Positions 8,901 through 17,239 of a stretch of 64,000 bases of DNA are shown piece after piece. The stretch is from JBARKJ01 sp963698885 (GTDB taxonomy: Bacteria > Nitrospirota > JACRHJ01). Location: contig CAVOSJ010000001.1 of assembly GCA_963698885.1 (NCBI GenBank), forward strand, positions 53,100 through 117,099. Direction: 5' to 3'. The notes beneath the pieces are model-generated. The model saw nothing but the letters and a program-made list of their open reading frames with translations. It had not been told where the DNA came from and made no database searches. A program made the position numbers and the translations under genes. The first letter of the stretch is position 1. Every line of letters begins with the position of its first letter.

Positions 8901-11126
8901 ATACTGGGCGACGACAGCAAGGTAGGCTATGAAGCGCTCTCAAGCGACCAGCTCTACGTGCGCGTGGAGAAGGACAAGTCGTCCGTGATGTACGGCGATT
9001 TTCAGACAAAATTGAACGAAGGGGATTTAAGCGCTTTCACCAGGACCTTCACCGGCCTTGTTGCCGACGTTAATACCAGTCATTTTAAAATGCGCTCCTT
9101 CGCCAGCCATACGGAAAATGTCCAAGTCGTGGACTCCATCCAAGGGGAGGGCATCGCCGGGTACTATTTTCTCTCCAAGCCCCCTGTTGTTGATGGCAGC
9201 GAGATGGTCGTAATCGAGACCCGCGACTGGCGCCAGCCCACGCGGGTCATAAGCAGGACCCCGATGACCAGGTGGACGGATTACACCGTAGACTATGAAA
9301 TGGGTTCGATACTGTTCAAGGCCCCGGTGCCTATACGCGACGAGAACTTTAACCTCGTATACATAATAGTCAGCTACGAAAATCTCGGGACGTCCAAGCA
9401 TTACGTCTATGGCGGCCGCGCCGCAGTGGACCCGTTTTCATGGCTGGAGACGGGCTTCACCGGGATCGTGGAGCAAAATGACGTATCGGATTCCAGGCTG
9501 CTCGGCGCGGACGTCACCGCCCATCTGCCGCTGAAGACTACCGTGAAGGGCGAATGGGCCCAGACCGATTCGGTCTTTACCCTGGATAGCGTATTCACGC
9601 CTAAGGTCGGCTCGGCCTGGTCCTTGAAATTCGACAGCAGCCCCGTCAATAACCTGAAAGCCAGCGGCTATTACTATAACACCGGCGATTACTTCAACAA
9701 CCCGTCCGCCTCCAATTACCTGCGCGGGAAGGAAAGCTATGGCATAGACCTTGCCTACAAGATGGCCGGAGACTTAAAAGCCTATGGAAAATTCTTTGTG
9801 GACGACGACCGCCTGAACAACATGCACAACAACTTCGCATCCGCCGGAATCGAGGATACCTTCCTCAAAATATTCAAGGCTGGCCTGGACGTGCAATACC
9901 AGGAATCGAATGATACGTTCGTCCCGACTAACAGCCTCACGACCAGATTCCCGTTCGATAACAGTGAGGAAACGCCTAATAAACTAACCGCGCTTAAGCT
10001 GTTTATAGAAGCAAAACTCTGGAAGGATCTGACCCTGAACGTCCAGCACACGCAGGACGTACTCAGGAACAAGGACAACATTTCCCAGATCGGGCTTGAA
10101 TACCAGTATACTCAGTCCACCCGTTTTTATGTCCGCGAACGATACATGACGCTCGAAGACCACTCCCAGACCCAGACTGTGGCTGGCGTCGAATCGACCG
10201 TAGCCAAGGATACCGTCGCCTTCAACGAATACAGACTTGACGGCGGGACCGACGGAGCGAGAAACCAGCAGAGCATCGGGTTACGAAATAAGTTCAACCT
10301 CGGGTACGGCATAACGGGCAATGTGGCCATAGAGGACCTGCGCACCCTCTCCGGCCAGAAGACGACCGTATCCAGCACAACCGTATCCAGCACGGGCGTA
10401 CCCAACACGGCCGAACCCGATACCTTCGCCACTTCCCTGGGGCTCGAATACCTCGCTAACAAGGACCTTAAGGCCACGTCCCGCTTCGAGTACCGGCATG
10501 CCACAGGAGAAACGTCCTACCTTGCCGAGCTTGGAAGCAGTTATAAATTTAACAGGGATTTTTTTCTCCTGGCGCATGGGCGCTACTTCGACGACCAAAA
10601 CGTCAGCTCGGGCGGGCACATTCTCTCCACGGCGTCCGCCGGAGTCGCATATCGTCCCGCATGGACGGATATTTTCAACGCGCTGGCGAAGTTCGAGTAC
10701 AAATATGAAAAGAATCCGGCAGCTGCCGGATTGGGCGAGAACTCCTATATCTTTTCGGCGGACGGCGTGTTGCAGCCATCGACCCTGTTGCAGATTGCGG
10801 GAAAATACGCTTGCAAGTACGCCGTGTCCGGCAGTCGGCCTGTCTTTACCGATTTGATTTCCATGAAAGCCTGCTATGACTTAACGGACCGTTTCGACAT
10901 AGGCGGCACCGCCAGAATGCTGACTGACCATAATTCAGAGAGCCGGATGTTCGGTGGTGCGGCGGAGATCGGATACAGGGTGATAAAGAATATATGGCTC
11001 TCGGCAGGCTATTCTTTTGATAAGTTCGATTCCGATCTGACCCAGGAAGATTTCTGGGGGCGGGGCCCTTATGTAAAACTGAGGGTAAAAATGGATGAGA
11101 AAAGTTTCAAGATAAGCCGGGATTGA
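5910..11126 (+). CDS. Large outer-membrane beta-barrel protein with DUF11, carboxypeptidase-regulatory-like and SdrD-B domains
   Basis: This 1738-residue protein has a signal peptide (cleavage near PQAWAAA). A DUF11 domain follows at about 75-185, then a beta-domain to about 290, a regulatory-like CnaB/carboxypeptidase fold at about 300-400 (ADGKFRFEYLKPGNYHLVV), a second DUF11 at about 430-560, an SdrD-B-type domain at about 570-640 (GKVFIDKNKNKMQDPGEEG, also a calcium-type loop) and Ig-like domains to about 900. The remaining 830 residues alternate amphipathic strands with turns (GYYYNTGDYFNN, LEYQYTQSTRFYVRERYM, SAGYSFDKFDSD), typical of a large outer-membrane barrel. The FYVRxE-type segment 'LYVRVEKDKSSVMYGDF' is a marker of a known but uncharacterised family of DUF11-barrel proteins. 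By position it probably anchors or exports the neighbouring DUF11 proteins; that is inference. Confidence 0.8.
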   Translation: MGAFGKIRMKFRVGAVFLCLLGVFFALPQAWAAAPLPGAHILNTASALWSNSFGQSMPAVSASADAVIATAPSISLGVQASPSPVYAGNSITYTLTVSNTGNVPLTGVTLTDPIPGKTTFVSADSGGTSSAGVVSWAIGGLDPYQSQIVQLIVKTNPGTAGSAIIDNAAVTSNEALQRNVSVADNVLAPTPINVQFSDSSWKKAYEYNIGDTVYIQVTDKNQDIDPTKPETVVVTVYNYTGADYQALSDSLTLTLTETGPDTGVFRGSVISSGGPPDPTYHILSLSSDSMIKVVYTDPVSKVSSVDDSALVDPFGTVFNSATGELIGGATVTLVDDATGRPTILPQPPVAPLAQQNPVITGADGKFRFEYLKPGNYHLVVSPGSDYIYPSAVPARDLPKTYNIVRGSYGKSFAITKNMAPLNIDLPVDPPKSNLLVSKTADLGGASIGDIVRYTVTVQNMGKTDVTDLTITDYMPRGVFYLKGSAATGGKKTPDPAITGADKLTFAAGGLAAGSSVALAYSASIGPDSPNGDGINTAFAVGSTATGVLMSNRAQFKLIINEGVFTSKGLIIGKVFIDKNKNKMQDPGEEGIPGVVIYMEDGTRVITGTDGKFSIFGVPPATHVLRVDEASLPKGAVLEPLSNRFMGDGSTQFVDMPPGGLFKANFAVTGNIAPILSSPEAGHEPETAKTKIQEAPAEEMPLEKRIRQMSPALEILSPKDGAAAYIAHVNVTVKGPLSAVLSLYVNDEEVKGHLGKTVKDPVSGVAAYEFINVGITPGEKNIIRAETNDESGAVTGTTEIALHASGKPAKIVINPDRPEIPADGKAVTEFSIKIFDGKGNLVGYPGTVTVEASKGEILDTDADTTEPGTQLEPSDGEVKLHLRSPWETGSEKITVSCNGVKATVPVFFSPYLRKMLAIGDGEVVAGFGSTKNGSAGTFMSNNWLDKDFFFGGRGAFFAKGDVGWGVLLTAAYDSEKKKQDVGLFKDKINNVESEDLYPILGDDSKVGYEALSSDQLYVRVEKDKSSVMYGDFQTKLNEGDLSAFTRTFTGLVADVNTSHFKMRSFASHTENVQVVDSIQGEGIAGYYFLSKPPVVDGSEMVVIETRDWRQPTRVISRTPMTRWTDYTVDYEMGSILFKAPVPIRDENFNLVYIIVSYENLGTSKHYVYGGRAAVDPFSWLETGFTGIVEQNDVSDSRLLGADVTAHLPLKTTVKGEWAQTDSVFTLDSVFTPKVGSAWSLKFDSSPVNNLKASGYYYNTGDYFNNPSASNYLRGKESYGIDLAYKMAGDLKAYGKFFVDDDRLNNMHNNFASAGIEDTFLKIFKAGLDVQYQESNDTFVPTNSLTTRFPFDNSEETPNKLTALKLFIEAKLWKDLTLNVQHTQDVLRNKDNISQIGLEYQYTQSTRFYVRERYMTLEDHSQTQTVAGVESTVAKDTVAFNEYRLDGGTDGARNQQSIGLRNKFNLGYGITGNVAIEDLRTLSGQKTTVSSTTVSSTGVPNTAEPDTFATSLGLEYLANKDLKATSRFEYRHATGETSYLAELGSSYKFNRDFFLLAHGRYFDDQNVSSGGHILSTASAGVAYRPAWTDIFNALAKFEYKYEKNPAAAGLGENSYIFSADGVLQPSTLLQIAGKYACKYAVSGSRPVFTDLISMKACYDLTDRFDIGGTARMLTDHNSESRMFGGAAEIGYRVIKNIWLSAGYSFDKFDSDLTQEDFWGRGPYVKLRVKMDEKSFKISRD

Positions 11127-11169
11127 TGCATGGTTCAGGAGGTATGGGGGTTAATGCTGGCCGGAAATC

Positions 11170-12765
11170 CTATTGACGGACATTCTGTTCCAGGACCTCC
11201 TGAACTTTCTGAAGCAGCTTAGTCACCTTGTACGGCTTCATCATAATCGCCGCCTTGCCGGGCCCATCGGCCATGTCCGTCATCTGGACGTCGTTATACC
11301 CGCTAAGGAATAAAATTTTTATACCGTCCTTTAATTTCCGCATCTCCCTTGCCGCTTCGTCGCCCCGCATCTGCGGCATTATCAGGTCTATCAGGACTAA
11401 AGATATCGAGTCGCCGCTCTGCCTGAAAACTTCAATCCCCTGCCGTCCGTCGGAGGCGGTGAGGACTTTATAGCCGGCGGTCTCCAGGACTTTCCGGGTA
11501 AGCATGCGGACGCTTTCGTCGTCGTCCACTACAAGTATAGTCCCGCCGCCGGACCAGACGTCCTTTGATTCCTGTTTTTCGACTCTGGCCTGCAAAGGCT
11601 CTCCCGATACCGGAAGAAGTACCTTGAAAGTCGTGCCTTGCCCCTTCGCGCTCGTCAGGCCAATCGCCCCGCCGTGACCTTTTACTATGCCGAACACGGC
11701 GGAGAGCCCAAGCCCCCGGCCCGTGAACTTCGTGGTATAAAACGGGTCGAATACCCGCCCCTTTGTCTCTTCGTCCATGCCGCAGCCGGTGTCGGAGACT
11801 TCTACAAACAGGTATTCTCCCTCAGCCAGATCCTTACCCAGGTGCAGCGAGTCCAGGTATGGACGCTTTGCGTGGAGCTTTCCGGTGCAGACCTCGATCT
11901 TCCCTTTTCTTTTCTCAAGTGCGTCAGAGGCGTTTAAAATCAGGTTCATAACCACCTGCTGGATGTTCTGGGCGTCGGCCATGATGGCTGGAAGGCCGTC
12001 CGATAGGCGGAATTCGAGTGCGGCGTCCTTCGAAATGGACGCGAGCAGGAAATGAGACGTGTCCTTCACCATCTCGTTTAAGCTGACGGGCTCCTTCATC
12101 GCCTCGAACTTTCCCGTAAAGCTCATTATCTGCTTCGAGAAGGTGGATACCTTGGCGACCGCCCTCTCGATGCCCTCTATCATCTCGCGCGCGGGGGAGT
12201 CTGGGGCTAACGCTTTGAGCGCAAGCCCCGCGTTCGCGTCCACGGCTACCATCAGGTTATTCAAGTCGTGGGCTATGCCCCCGGCAAGGGCCCGGAGGCT
12301 ATCCAGCTTCTGCATCCTCGCCTCGGATTCCCATAGCGCCTTCTCCGCCGCGGCCGTCTTTTCCTCCGCCTTCTTTCGCTCACGCCTGTCCAGCGCGTCA
12401 TTGAGGGCGCGGCGCACCGAGGGCGCGAGCCTGCTAAGGTTGTTCTTCAGGATATAATCCGTCGCCCCCAGCTTCAGCGCCTCCACGGCGATGTCCTCGC
12501 CCATCTGGCCGGAGACAAAGATATAGGGTATGTCCGGGCATTTTTCATGCGCAAGTTTCAGGGCCGTGAGGCCGTCGAAAGAAGGCAGGGAATAATCGGC
12601 CAGGATTAAATCCATGCCGCCGGATTCCAGGGCGGAGGAGAAGGTCTGCTCCGTCTCGACGCGGGTTATCCTGCATTTCAGGCCGGCGGCCTCAAACGTG
12701 GCGGCCACCAGTTCGGCATCGAGCTGGTTGTCTTCCAGATGGAGTATCCGAAGCTGATGTGGCAT
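11170..12765 (-). CDS. Hybrid signalling protein: receiver - histidine kinase - receiver
   Basis: The N-terminal receiver domain (about residues 5-120) has the LHLEDNQLDAE acidic pair and the LILADYSLP phosphoacceptor. A short coiled coil leads to a kinase core with the H-box LAGGIAHDLNN (about 160-175), an N-box NLILNASDA, a G1 box DTGCGMD and a G2 box GRGLGLSAVFGI. A C-terminal receiver (about 395-525) has ILVVDDDESVR and LIDLIMPQMRGD. There is no membrane segment, so it is cytoplasmic and takes its input through the N-terminal receiver, presumably from a kinase such as the 13284-15854 protein. The kinase-receiver half is clearly paralogous to that of the giant hybrid at 17154-20366. It starts one base after the stop of the lone receiver gene, so the two are co-translated. 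Confidence 0.9.
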   Translation of the reverse strand: MPHQLRILHLEDNQLDAELVAATFEAAGLKCRITRVETEQTFSSALESGGMDLILADYSLPSFDGLTALKLAHEKCPDIPYIFVSGQMGEDIAVEALKLGATDYILKNNLSRLAPSVRRALNDALDRRERKKAEEKTAAAEKALWESEARMQKLDSLRALAGGIAHDLNNLMVAVDANAGLALKALAPDSPAREMIEGIERAVAKVSTFSKQIMSFTGKFEAMKEPVSLNEMVKDTSHFLLASISKDAALEFRLSDGLPAIMADAQNIQQVVMNLILNASDALEKRKGKIEVCTGKLHAKRPYLDSLHLGKDLAEGEYLFVEVSDTGCGMDEETKGRVFDPFYTTKFTGRGLGLSAVFGIVKGHGGAIGLTSAKGQGTTFKVLLPVSGEPLQARVEKQESKDVWSGGGTILVVDDDESVRMLTRKVLETAGYKVLTASDGRQGIEVFRQSGDSISLVLIDLIMPQMRGDEAAREMRKLKDGIKILFLSGYNDVQMTDMADGPGKAAIMMKPYKVTKLLQKVQEVLEQNVRQ

Positions 12766-12766
12766 T

Positions 12767-13234
12767 TTAGCTGTTCTCTCTTCTGACGCATCCAGCCGGA
12801 GGCTCGTTCAATACCGCCCAGAAGGAGCCCAGGCCTTTTATCGCATCCACGAAGTCCTTGAAGTCCACGGGCTTTACGACGTATGCGTTCGTGCCCAGGT
12901 TATAGCTGTCAACCAGGTCCCTCTCCTCGTGGGAGGAGGTCAGGACGACGACCGGGATGCATTTAAGCGCCGGGTCCGATTTTATCTGCCGGAGCACCTC
13001 CAGCCCGTCCACTTTGGGCATCTTCAGGTCCAGCAGTATAACCGCCGGGTCGCCGCCCGTGCGCGCATCGTACTCACCGCGCCTGTAAAGGTAATCGAGC
13101 GCGTCGGCCCCGTCCTTTACCACTACGACCTCGTTCGCCAGGTTATATTGTCCCAGCGCCTCAAGAGTCAGCTCGACATCGTTAGGGTTGTCATCCGCAA
13201 GCAGTATCCTTTTTAATTCAGCGTTCCTTGTCAT
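12767..13234 (-). CDS. Single-domain response regulator (Rcp1-like)
   Basis: The 155-residue product is a stand-alone receiver domain with the acidic pair LLADDNPND near residue 14, phosphoacceptor Asp69 in ILLDLKMP, the conserved Thr/Ser in VVLTSS and Lys in YVVKPVD. The loop LYRRGEYDARTGGDPAVILLD between helix 2 and strand 3 is the signature of Rcp1-type regulators that partner phytochrome-like kinases. It has no output domain. It lies between the CHASE3/PAS kinase upstream and the receiver-kinase-receiver gene downstream on the same strand, so it probably relays phosphate between the two. The gene order kinase, Rcp1-like receiver, receiver-hybrid is a common cassette in soil and sediment bacteria. 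Confidence 0.9.
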   Translation of the reverse strand: MTRNAELKRILLADDNPNDVELTLEALGQYNLANEVVVVKDGADALDYLYRRGEYDARTGGDPAVILLDLKMPKVDGLEVLRQIKSDPALKCIPVVVLTSSHEERDLVDSYNLGTNAYVVKPVDFKDFVDAIKGLGSFWAVLNEPPAGCVRRENS

Positions 13235-13283
13235 CGGTTTCCTCTCTTGTCACCCGTAAAATCATACGCCATTGTACATTATA

Positions 13284-15854
13284 CTATACATTATCCCCGT
13301 CCTTCGAAGGCAAGGAAAAATAAAACGCCGCACCCGTGCCTATCGCGCCCTCGGCCCAGGTCCTGCCGCCGTGCCGGCTTATAATCCTTCGGATATTGGC
13401 GAGCCCGATGCCCGTCCCTTCGAACTCCTCGATACTGTGGAGCCGCTGGAACACGCCAAAGAGCTTGTCCACGTACCGCATGTCGAACCCTACGCCGTTA
13501 TCCTTGACGTACACCACGTCCTCGCCGCCGGCTTCGGTATAAGAGCCTATCTCAATCACCGCCTTATCCCGTTGTCTTGTGAACTTAGCCGCATTGGCTA
13601 TCAGGTTTACCATCACAAGCCTCAGCAGGGATGGGTCGCCGTAAACCGGCGCGAGGCCGCCGACCTTCCACTCTATATCCCTTTCCCTCAGTTCATACTT
13701 CATCTCGTCGATCACGCCGTAAACCATGTTTTCCAAGTCTATGGTATGCTTCTTTATCTCGGTGCGGCCCATCCGGGAAAATGTAAGGAGGTCGTCCACC
13801 AGGTTCCCCATCTGGGATGCCGCCTTGGATATCGTCGCAAGATACCTTTTGCCTTTCTCGTCCAGGTTCTGGCCGGAGGTCTGGACAAGCAGGTCAACGA
13901 ACCCGTGTATGTGCCGAAGCGGGGCCCGCAGGTCGTGAGACACCGAATATGTAAAAGCCTCCAGCTCCTTGTTAACCGCCGTCAGCTCCGTCGTCCTCTC
14001 CACGACCCGCTTCTCAAGGTCCTCGTTCAGCTTCTTTATCTCATCTTCGGCCTGTTTACGCTCGGTAATGTCCCTTGTAATCTTTGAAAAGCCGCGCAGT
14101 TTCCCGGACTTGTCTCTGATGGCGTTGATCACGACATTGGCCTGGAAGTGTGAGCCGTCCTTGCGCACCCTCAGGCCCTCGTCTTCGAACCTCCCGGTCT
14201 CCGAGGCGATTTTAAGCTCAAGCTCGGGCTTTCCGTCGCGGACATCGTCTTCAGGATAAAAACACGAAAAATGTTTTCCGATTATCTCAGAGGCGGTATA
14301 CCCCTTCATTCTCTGTGCGCCTTCGTTCCAACTCGCCACCCGTCCGTCGGTGCCCAGCATCACTATCGCATAATCCTGCGCACTGTCAACCAGGAGTCTG
14401 AACTTCTCCTCGCTCTCCCGGAGCGCCTCTTCCGTGCGCCTGCGCTCGGTGATGTCATTAAAAAGGATAGCAACCTGCCGGTTTTCCGGCTCGCCGAAAC
14501 GGAAGGCGTAAACGTCATACCAGCGGTGCAGTTGTTCGGCGAGGTTCTGAAAACGGGCCGGTTCGCCCGTTAAAGCGATTTTTCCGTAAGTCTCAAACCA
14601 GAACTCCTCGTGCTGCGGCGCAAGCTCGCGCATTCTCTTGCCCTGCGCACCGACTAACCCCGTTTGTTTCTCAAACGACGGATTAACCTCCAAAAAGCGG
14701 TAATCGACCGGACGTTCGTGTTCATCGAATATCATCTCGACGATACAGAAGCCTTCGTCGATTGTGTCGAACAGCATTCGGTAACGTTTTTCGGATACTT
14801 GCAGCGCTTCCTCGGCGCGCTTTTTTTCGGTAATGTCCGTACAGGTGCCGACCCACTCGCGGATCGACCCGTCCGCCTCGGTTATCGGCGTTCCGCGCGC
14901 GACCATGAGACGGTACTCTCCATCGGACCGGCGCATGCGGTAATAGGTTTCATACAAAGAACGGTTTTCCAGCGCCCGCGACCAGACCTCGATTGTCCTG
15001 GCGCGGTCGTCGGGATGAAGCGCCCCCGCCCATCCGGAGCCTTTTATTTCATCATAGCTCTGTCCGGTATATTCCCTCCATGAGGGCATGTCCTCCAGCA
15101 CCTGCCCGTTTGCGTCAGTGGTCCAGACGACCTGCGCGGTAGCGATAATCAAGGAACGGTATCTCTCCTCGCTCTTCCGGAGCGTCTCTTCCGCACCTTG
15201 CGCTCGGAAAACTTCCTTACTTAATACATAAATGATTATAGCCAGAAATGTAAAACCTAAAGAGAAACCGGCAACTGTCGCGCCGACCGTTTTGCTGGTG
15301 GTCGCTTGATATGTGGACAGCCTGCGATTTAGAAGCGTCTTTTCCTCAAGCCCCATCTGATGGAGCACACTGCGGACATCGTCCATCCTGTGGACATCCT
15401 CAATGAATTCTTTGGCATTGAGGTAAGGCAGCTTCCGCCCTGCGGCCGCATAGCTGCCGCTTTTCAGCAATGCCATGACTTCCTTCTGCCAGGCCTGTTC
15501 CCGTATTAAAAGGGGTTCGAGGATATCGAGGTTCCGCTGCTGGACGGGGTTGTCTTTTGTAAGTTTCCGTAGTTCTTTTTCTTCGGACCTGGCGGAAGGG
15601 AGCAAGCTGTTATATCGCTCAAAGAGTGATTCGTCACCGGTCAGGAGATAGCCCCGGCAACAGAATTCCGCGGTGGTTAACGCCGTGTCAAGCTGTTCAA
15701 TCTCGGTAGACACCTGGTATGAGTGCCGCACCCAATCGCCGCTGGAAGTCCAGCCGTGCATGAACTGGAACGCGATAATAGCGGTGGCGGCAAGCACGCT
15801 CAGGGCGAACGCCCCGAATGCAAAAAGAGTCTTTTCCTTGAATGTTTTTTTCAT
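13284..15854 (-). CDS. Membrane histidine kinase with CHASE3 sensor and three PAS domains
   Basis: The 856-residue protein has two transmembrane helices (about residues 10-30 and 188-210) enclosing a periplasmic helical CHASE3-type sensor with the RGYLLTGDE motif. Three PAS/PAC units follow in the cytoplasm (about 225-345, 350-475, 480-605), and a coiled coil leads to a kinase core with H-box SVSHDLRAPLRH, N-box NLIANAAKF, DNGVGFD and GTGIGLANIRRI. The RxPLRHI-type H-box and the GFD G1 box place it with phytochrome-type kinases. Ligands for CHASE3 and PAS domains cannot be read from sequence. It is the first gene of a three-gene minus-strand signalling cassette (13284, 12767, 11170). A 48-base gap separates it from the lone receiver. 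Confidence 0.9.
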   Translation of the reverse strand: MKKTFKEKTLFAFGAFALSVLAATAIIAFQFMHGWTSSGDWVRHSYQVSTEIEQLDTALTTAEFCCRGYLLTGDESLFERYNSLLPSARSEEKELRKLTKDNPVQQRNLDILEPLLIREQAWQKEVMALLKSGSYAAAGRKLPYLNAKEFIEDVHRMDDVRSVLHQMGLEEKTLLNRRLSTYQATTSKTVGATVAGFSLGFTFLAIIIYVLSKEVFRAQGAEETLRKSEERYRSLIIATAQVVWTTDANGQVLEDMPSWREYTGQSYDEIKGSGWAGALHPDDRARTIEVWSRALENRSLYETYYRMRRSDGEYRLMVARGTPITEADGSIREWVGTCTDITEKKRAEEALQVSEKRYRMLFDTIDEGFCIVEMIFDEHERPVDYRFLEVNPSFEKQTGLVGAQGKRMRELAPQHEEFWFETYGKIALTGEPARFQNLAEQLHRWYDVYAFRFGEPENRQVAILFNDITERRRTEEALRESEEKFRLLVDSAQDYAIVMLGTDGRVASWNEGAQRMKGYTASEIIGKHFSCFYPEDDVRDGKPELELKIASETGRFEDEGLRVRKDGSHFQANVVINAIRDKSGKLRGFSKITRDITERKQAEDEIKKLNEDLEKRVVERTTELTAVNKELEAFTYSVSHDLRAPLRHIHGFVDLLVQTSGQNLDEKGKRYLATISKAASQMGNLVDDLLTFSRMGRTEIKKHTIDLENMVYGVIDEMKYELRERDIEWKVGGLAPVYGDPSLLRLVMVNLIANAAKFTRQRDKAVIEIGSYTEAGGEDVVYVKDNGVGFDMRYVDKLFGVFQRLHSIEEFEGTGIGLANIRRIISRHGGRTWAEGAIGTGAAFYFSLPSKDGDNV

Positions 15855-16147
15855 TTGGTTGGTAACTTACGACTGCTCCCGTGGAGTTCAGGCTATAAAT
15901 TTATGATTTAATTGAGAAGTTAAATGATTTTATTATATGGGTCATCGTTTTGTCCAGTAATTTTTTTATGCGCCATGGTTGTTATTTTTTTACTTATTAT
16001 GATACAATTACACAACTTTGCTTAATTGACAATTATTGCAGTCAAGTCCGCGGGGAAAGGCCTTCATACTCGCAACCCTCCAGGTCCGCCAGCGTCCCGC
16101 AAGTCCCCCGACAAGAAGATAAAGATTTATAAAAACCGAGGTCTGCA
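15855..16147. other. AT-rich divergent intergenic region
   Basis: This 293-base stretch separates two divergent kinase genes and must hold both promoters. It contains TTGACA-like hexamers (for example at 16026) but no convincingly spaced -10 partner, and no terminator, repeat or RNA gene that I can recognise. Confidence 0.4.
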
Positions 16148-16549
16148 ATGATGAAAGACAAGGAAACCGCCGAACAGTTACGTGCAAGCGAGGAGCGTTA
16201 TCGGTCGCTGTTTGAAAACATGTTGGACGGCTTTGCATATTGCAGGATGCTTTATGATGAGCAGGGCCGTCCGGATGATTTCGTCTATCTCGACGTCAAT
16301 AGCGCATTCGAAAAATTGACCGGCCTGAAAAGCGTAATCGGTAAAAAAGTGACCGAGGTCATCCCAGGGGTAAGAGAGTCAAATCCGGAGTTATTCGAGA
16401 TTTACGGCCGCGTCGCGTCGACGGGCCAGCCAGAGAGGTTCGAAACCGAAGTAAGATCTTTGGGAATATGGTTTTCCATCTCGGTTTACAGCCCGGCAAA
16501 AGAATACTTCGTGGCCGTTTTTGATAATATCACCGGGCGCAGGCGGTAG
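16148..16549 (+). pseudogene. First PAS domain of the giant hybrid kinase, cut off by an in-frame TAG
   Basis: The 133 residues begin MMKDKETAEQLRASEERYR, a normal start for a soluble PAS kinase, and form one complete PAS/PAC unit (FENMLDGFAYCRM to VAVFDNITGRRR). The frame is then interrupted by TAG at 16547-16549 and continues immediately afterwards, in the same frame, with EKEREITVEFLRIV, the usual linker between a PAS and a GAF domain. The stop therefore looks like a point mutation or base-call error in one long gene running to 20366. If real, the PAS domain would be made as a separate short protein and the rest would need an internal start. Confidence 0.75.
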
Positions 16550-16570
16550 GAAAAGGAACGCGAGATAACG

Positions 16571-17239
16571 GTGGAATTCCTGCGCATAGTAAACCAGAGC
16601 ATCGGGACGCGGGACCTGGTCTGCTCGGTCGTCACCTTCATAAAAGAGCAATCCGGCTTCGAGGCCGTGGGCATCCGCTTAAAAGATGGAGACGACTTCC
16701 CTTATTATGAGGCGCGGGGATTTCCGGCGAAGTTTATCCAGATGGAAAGCTCGCTCTGCGCCAGAGACGGGGCGGGCGAGATTATCAGGGATGAAGTGGG
16801 CAACCCGGTGCTTTCCTGCATGTGCGGAAATGTCATCCGTGAACGGTTCGACCGCTCGAAACCCTTCTTCTCGGAACTCGGCAGTTTCTGGACAAACAGC
16901 ACCACGGAACTCCTCGCCAGCACGACCGAGACCGACAGGCAGGCCCGCACGCGCAACCGGTGCAACGGCGAGGGATACGAGTCGATGGCCCTGATTGCCC
17001 TGCGCGTCGGCCAGGAAAAGCTGGGACTCCTTCAGTTGAACGACCGGCGAAAGGGGCTTCTTACGCCCGAAGCCGTCGCCCATTGGGAGAGGTTGGCGGG
17101 CTATCTGGCCGTGTCCCTGTCCAAGTTCCGCTCGGAAGAGGCGCTTAAGGAGAGTGAAACACAGTTCCGCACCCTTAGCCGACGCCATGCCCCAATTGTG
17201 CTGGATGGCGAACGCCGACGGCTGGTTATTCTGGTATAA
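16571..17239 (+). pseudogene. GAF domain section of the giant hybrid kinase, ended by a frameshift
   Basis: In the same frame as the preceding PAS fragment, this section encodes a GAF domain (about 190 residues: VNQSIGTRDLVCSVV to LAGYLAVSLSKFRSEEAL) containing several Cys residues (CMCGN, NRCNGEG) that could bind a cofactor. At its end the reading passes into a PAS domain, but the frame changes at the CCC run 17172-17174: removing one C gives FRTLADAMPQLCWMANADG, matching the duplicate PAS copy downstream (FRTFADAIPTLCWMANGDG). The residues after that point in this frame are out of frame. This part therefore belongs to the same gene as 17154-20366. Confidence 0.75.

Noticed and set aside
14271..15083. 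Plus-strand frames opposite the CHASE3 kinase
   Set aside because: Antisense to a fully conserved kinase; no motifs.
16550..16558. Recoding of TAG as an amino acid in the hybrid kinase
   Set aside because: No other gene in the window has an in-frame TAG, and a second defect (frameshift) in the same gene makes error or decay more likely.
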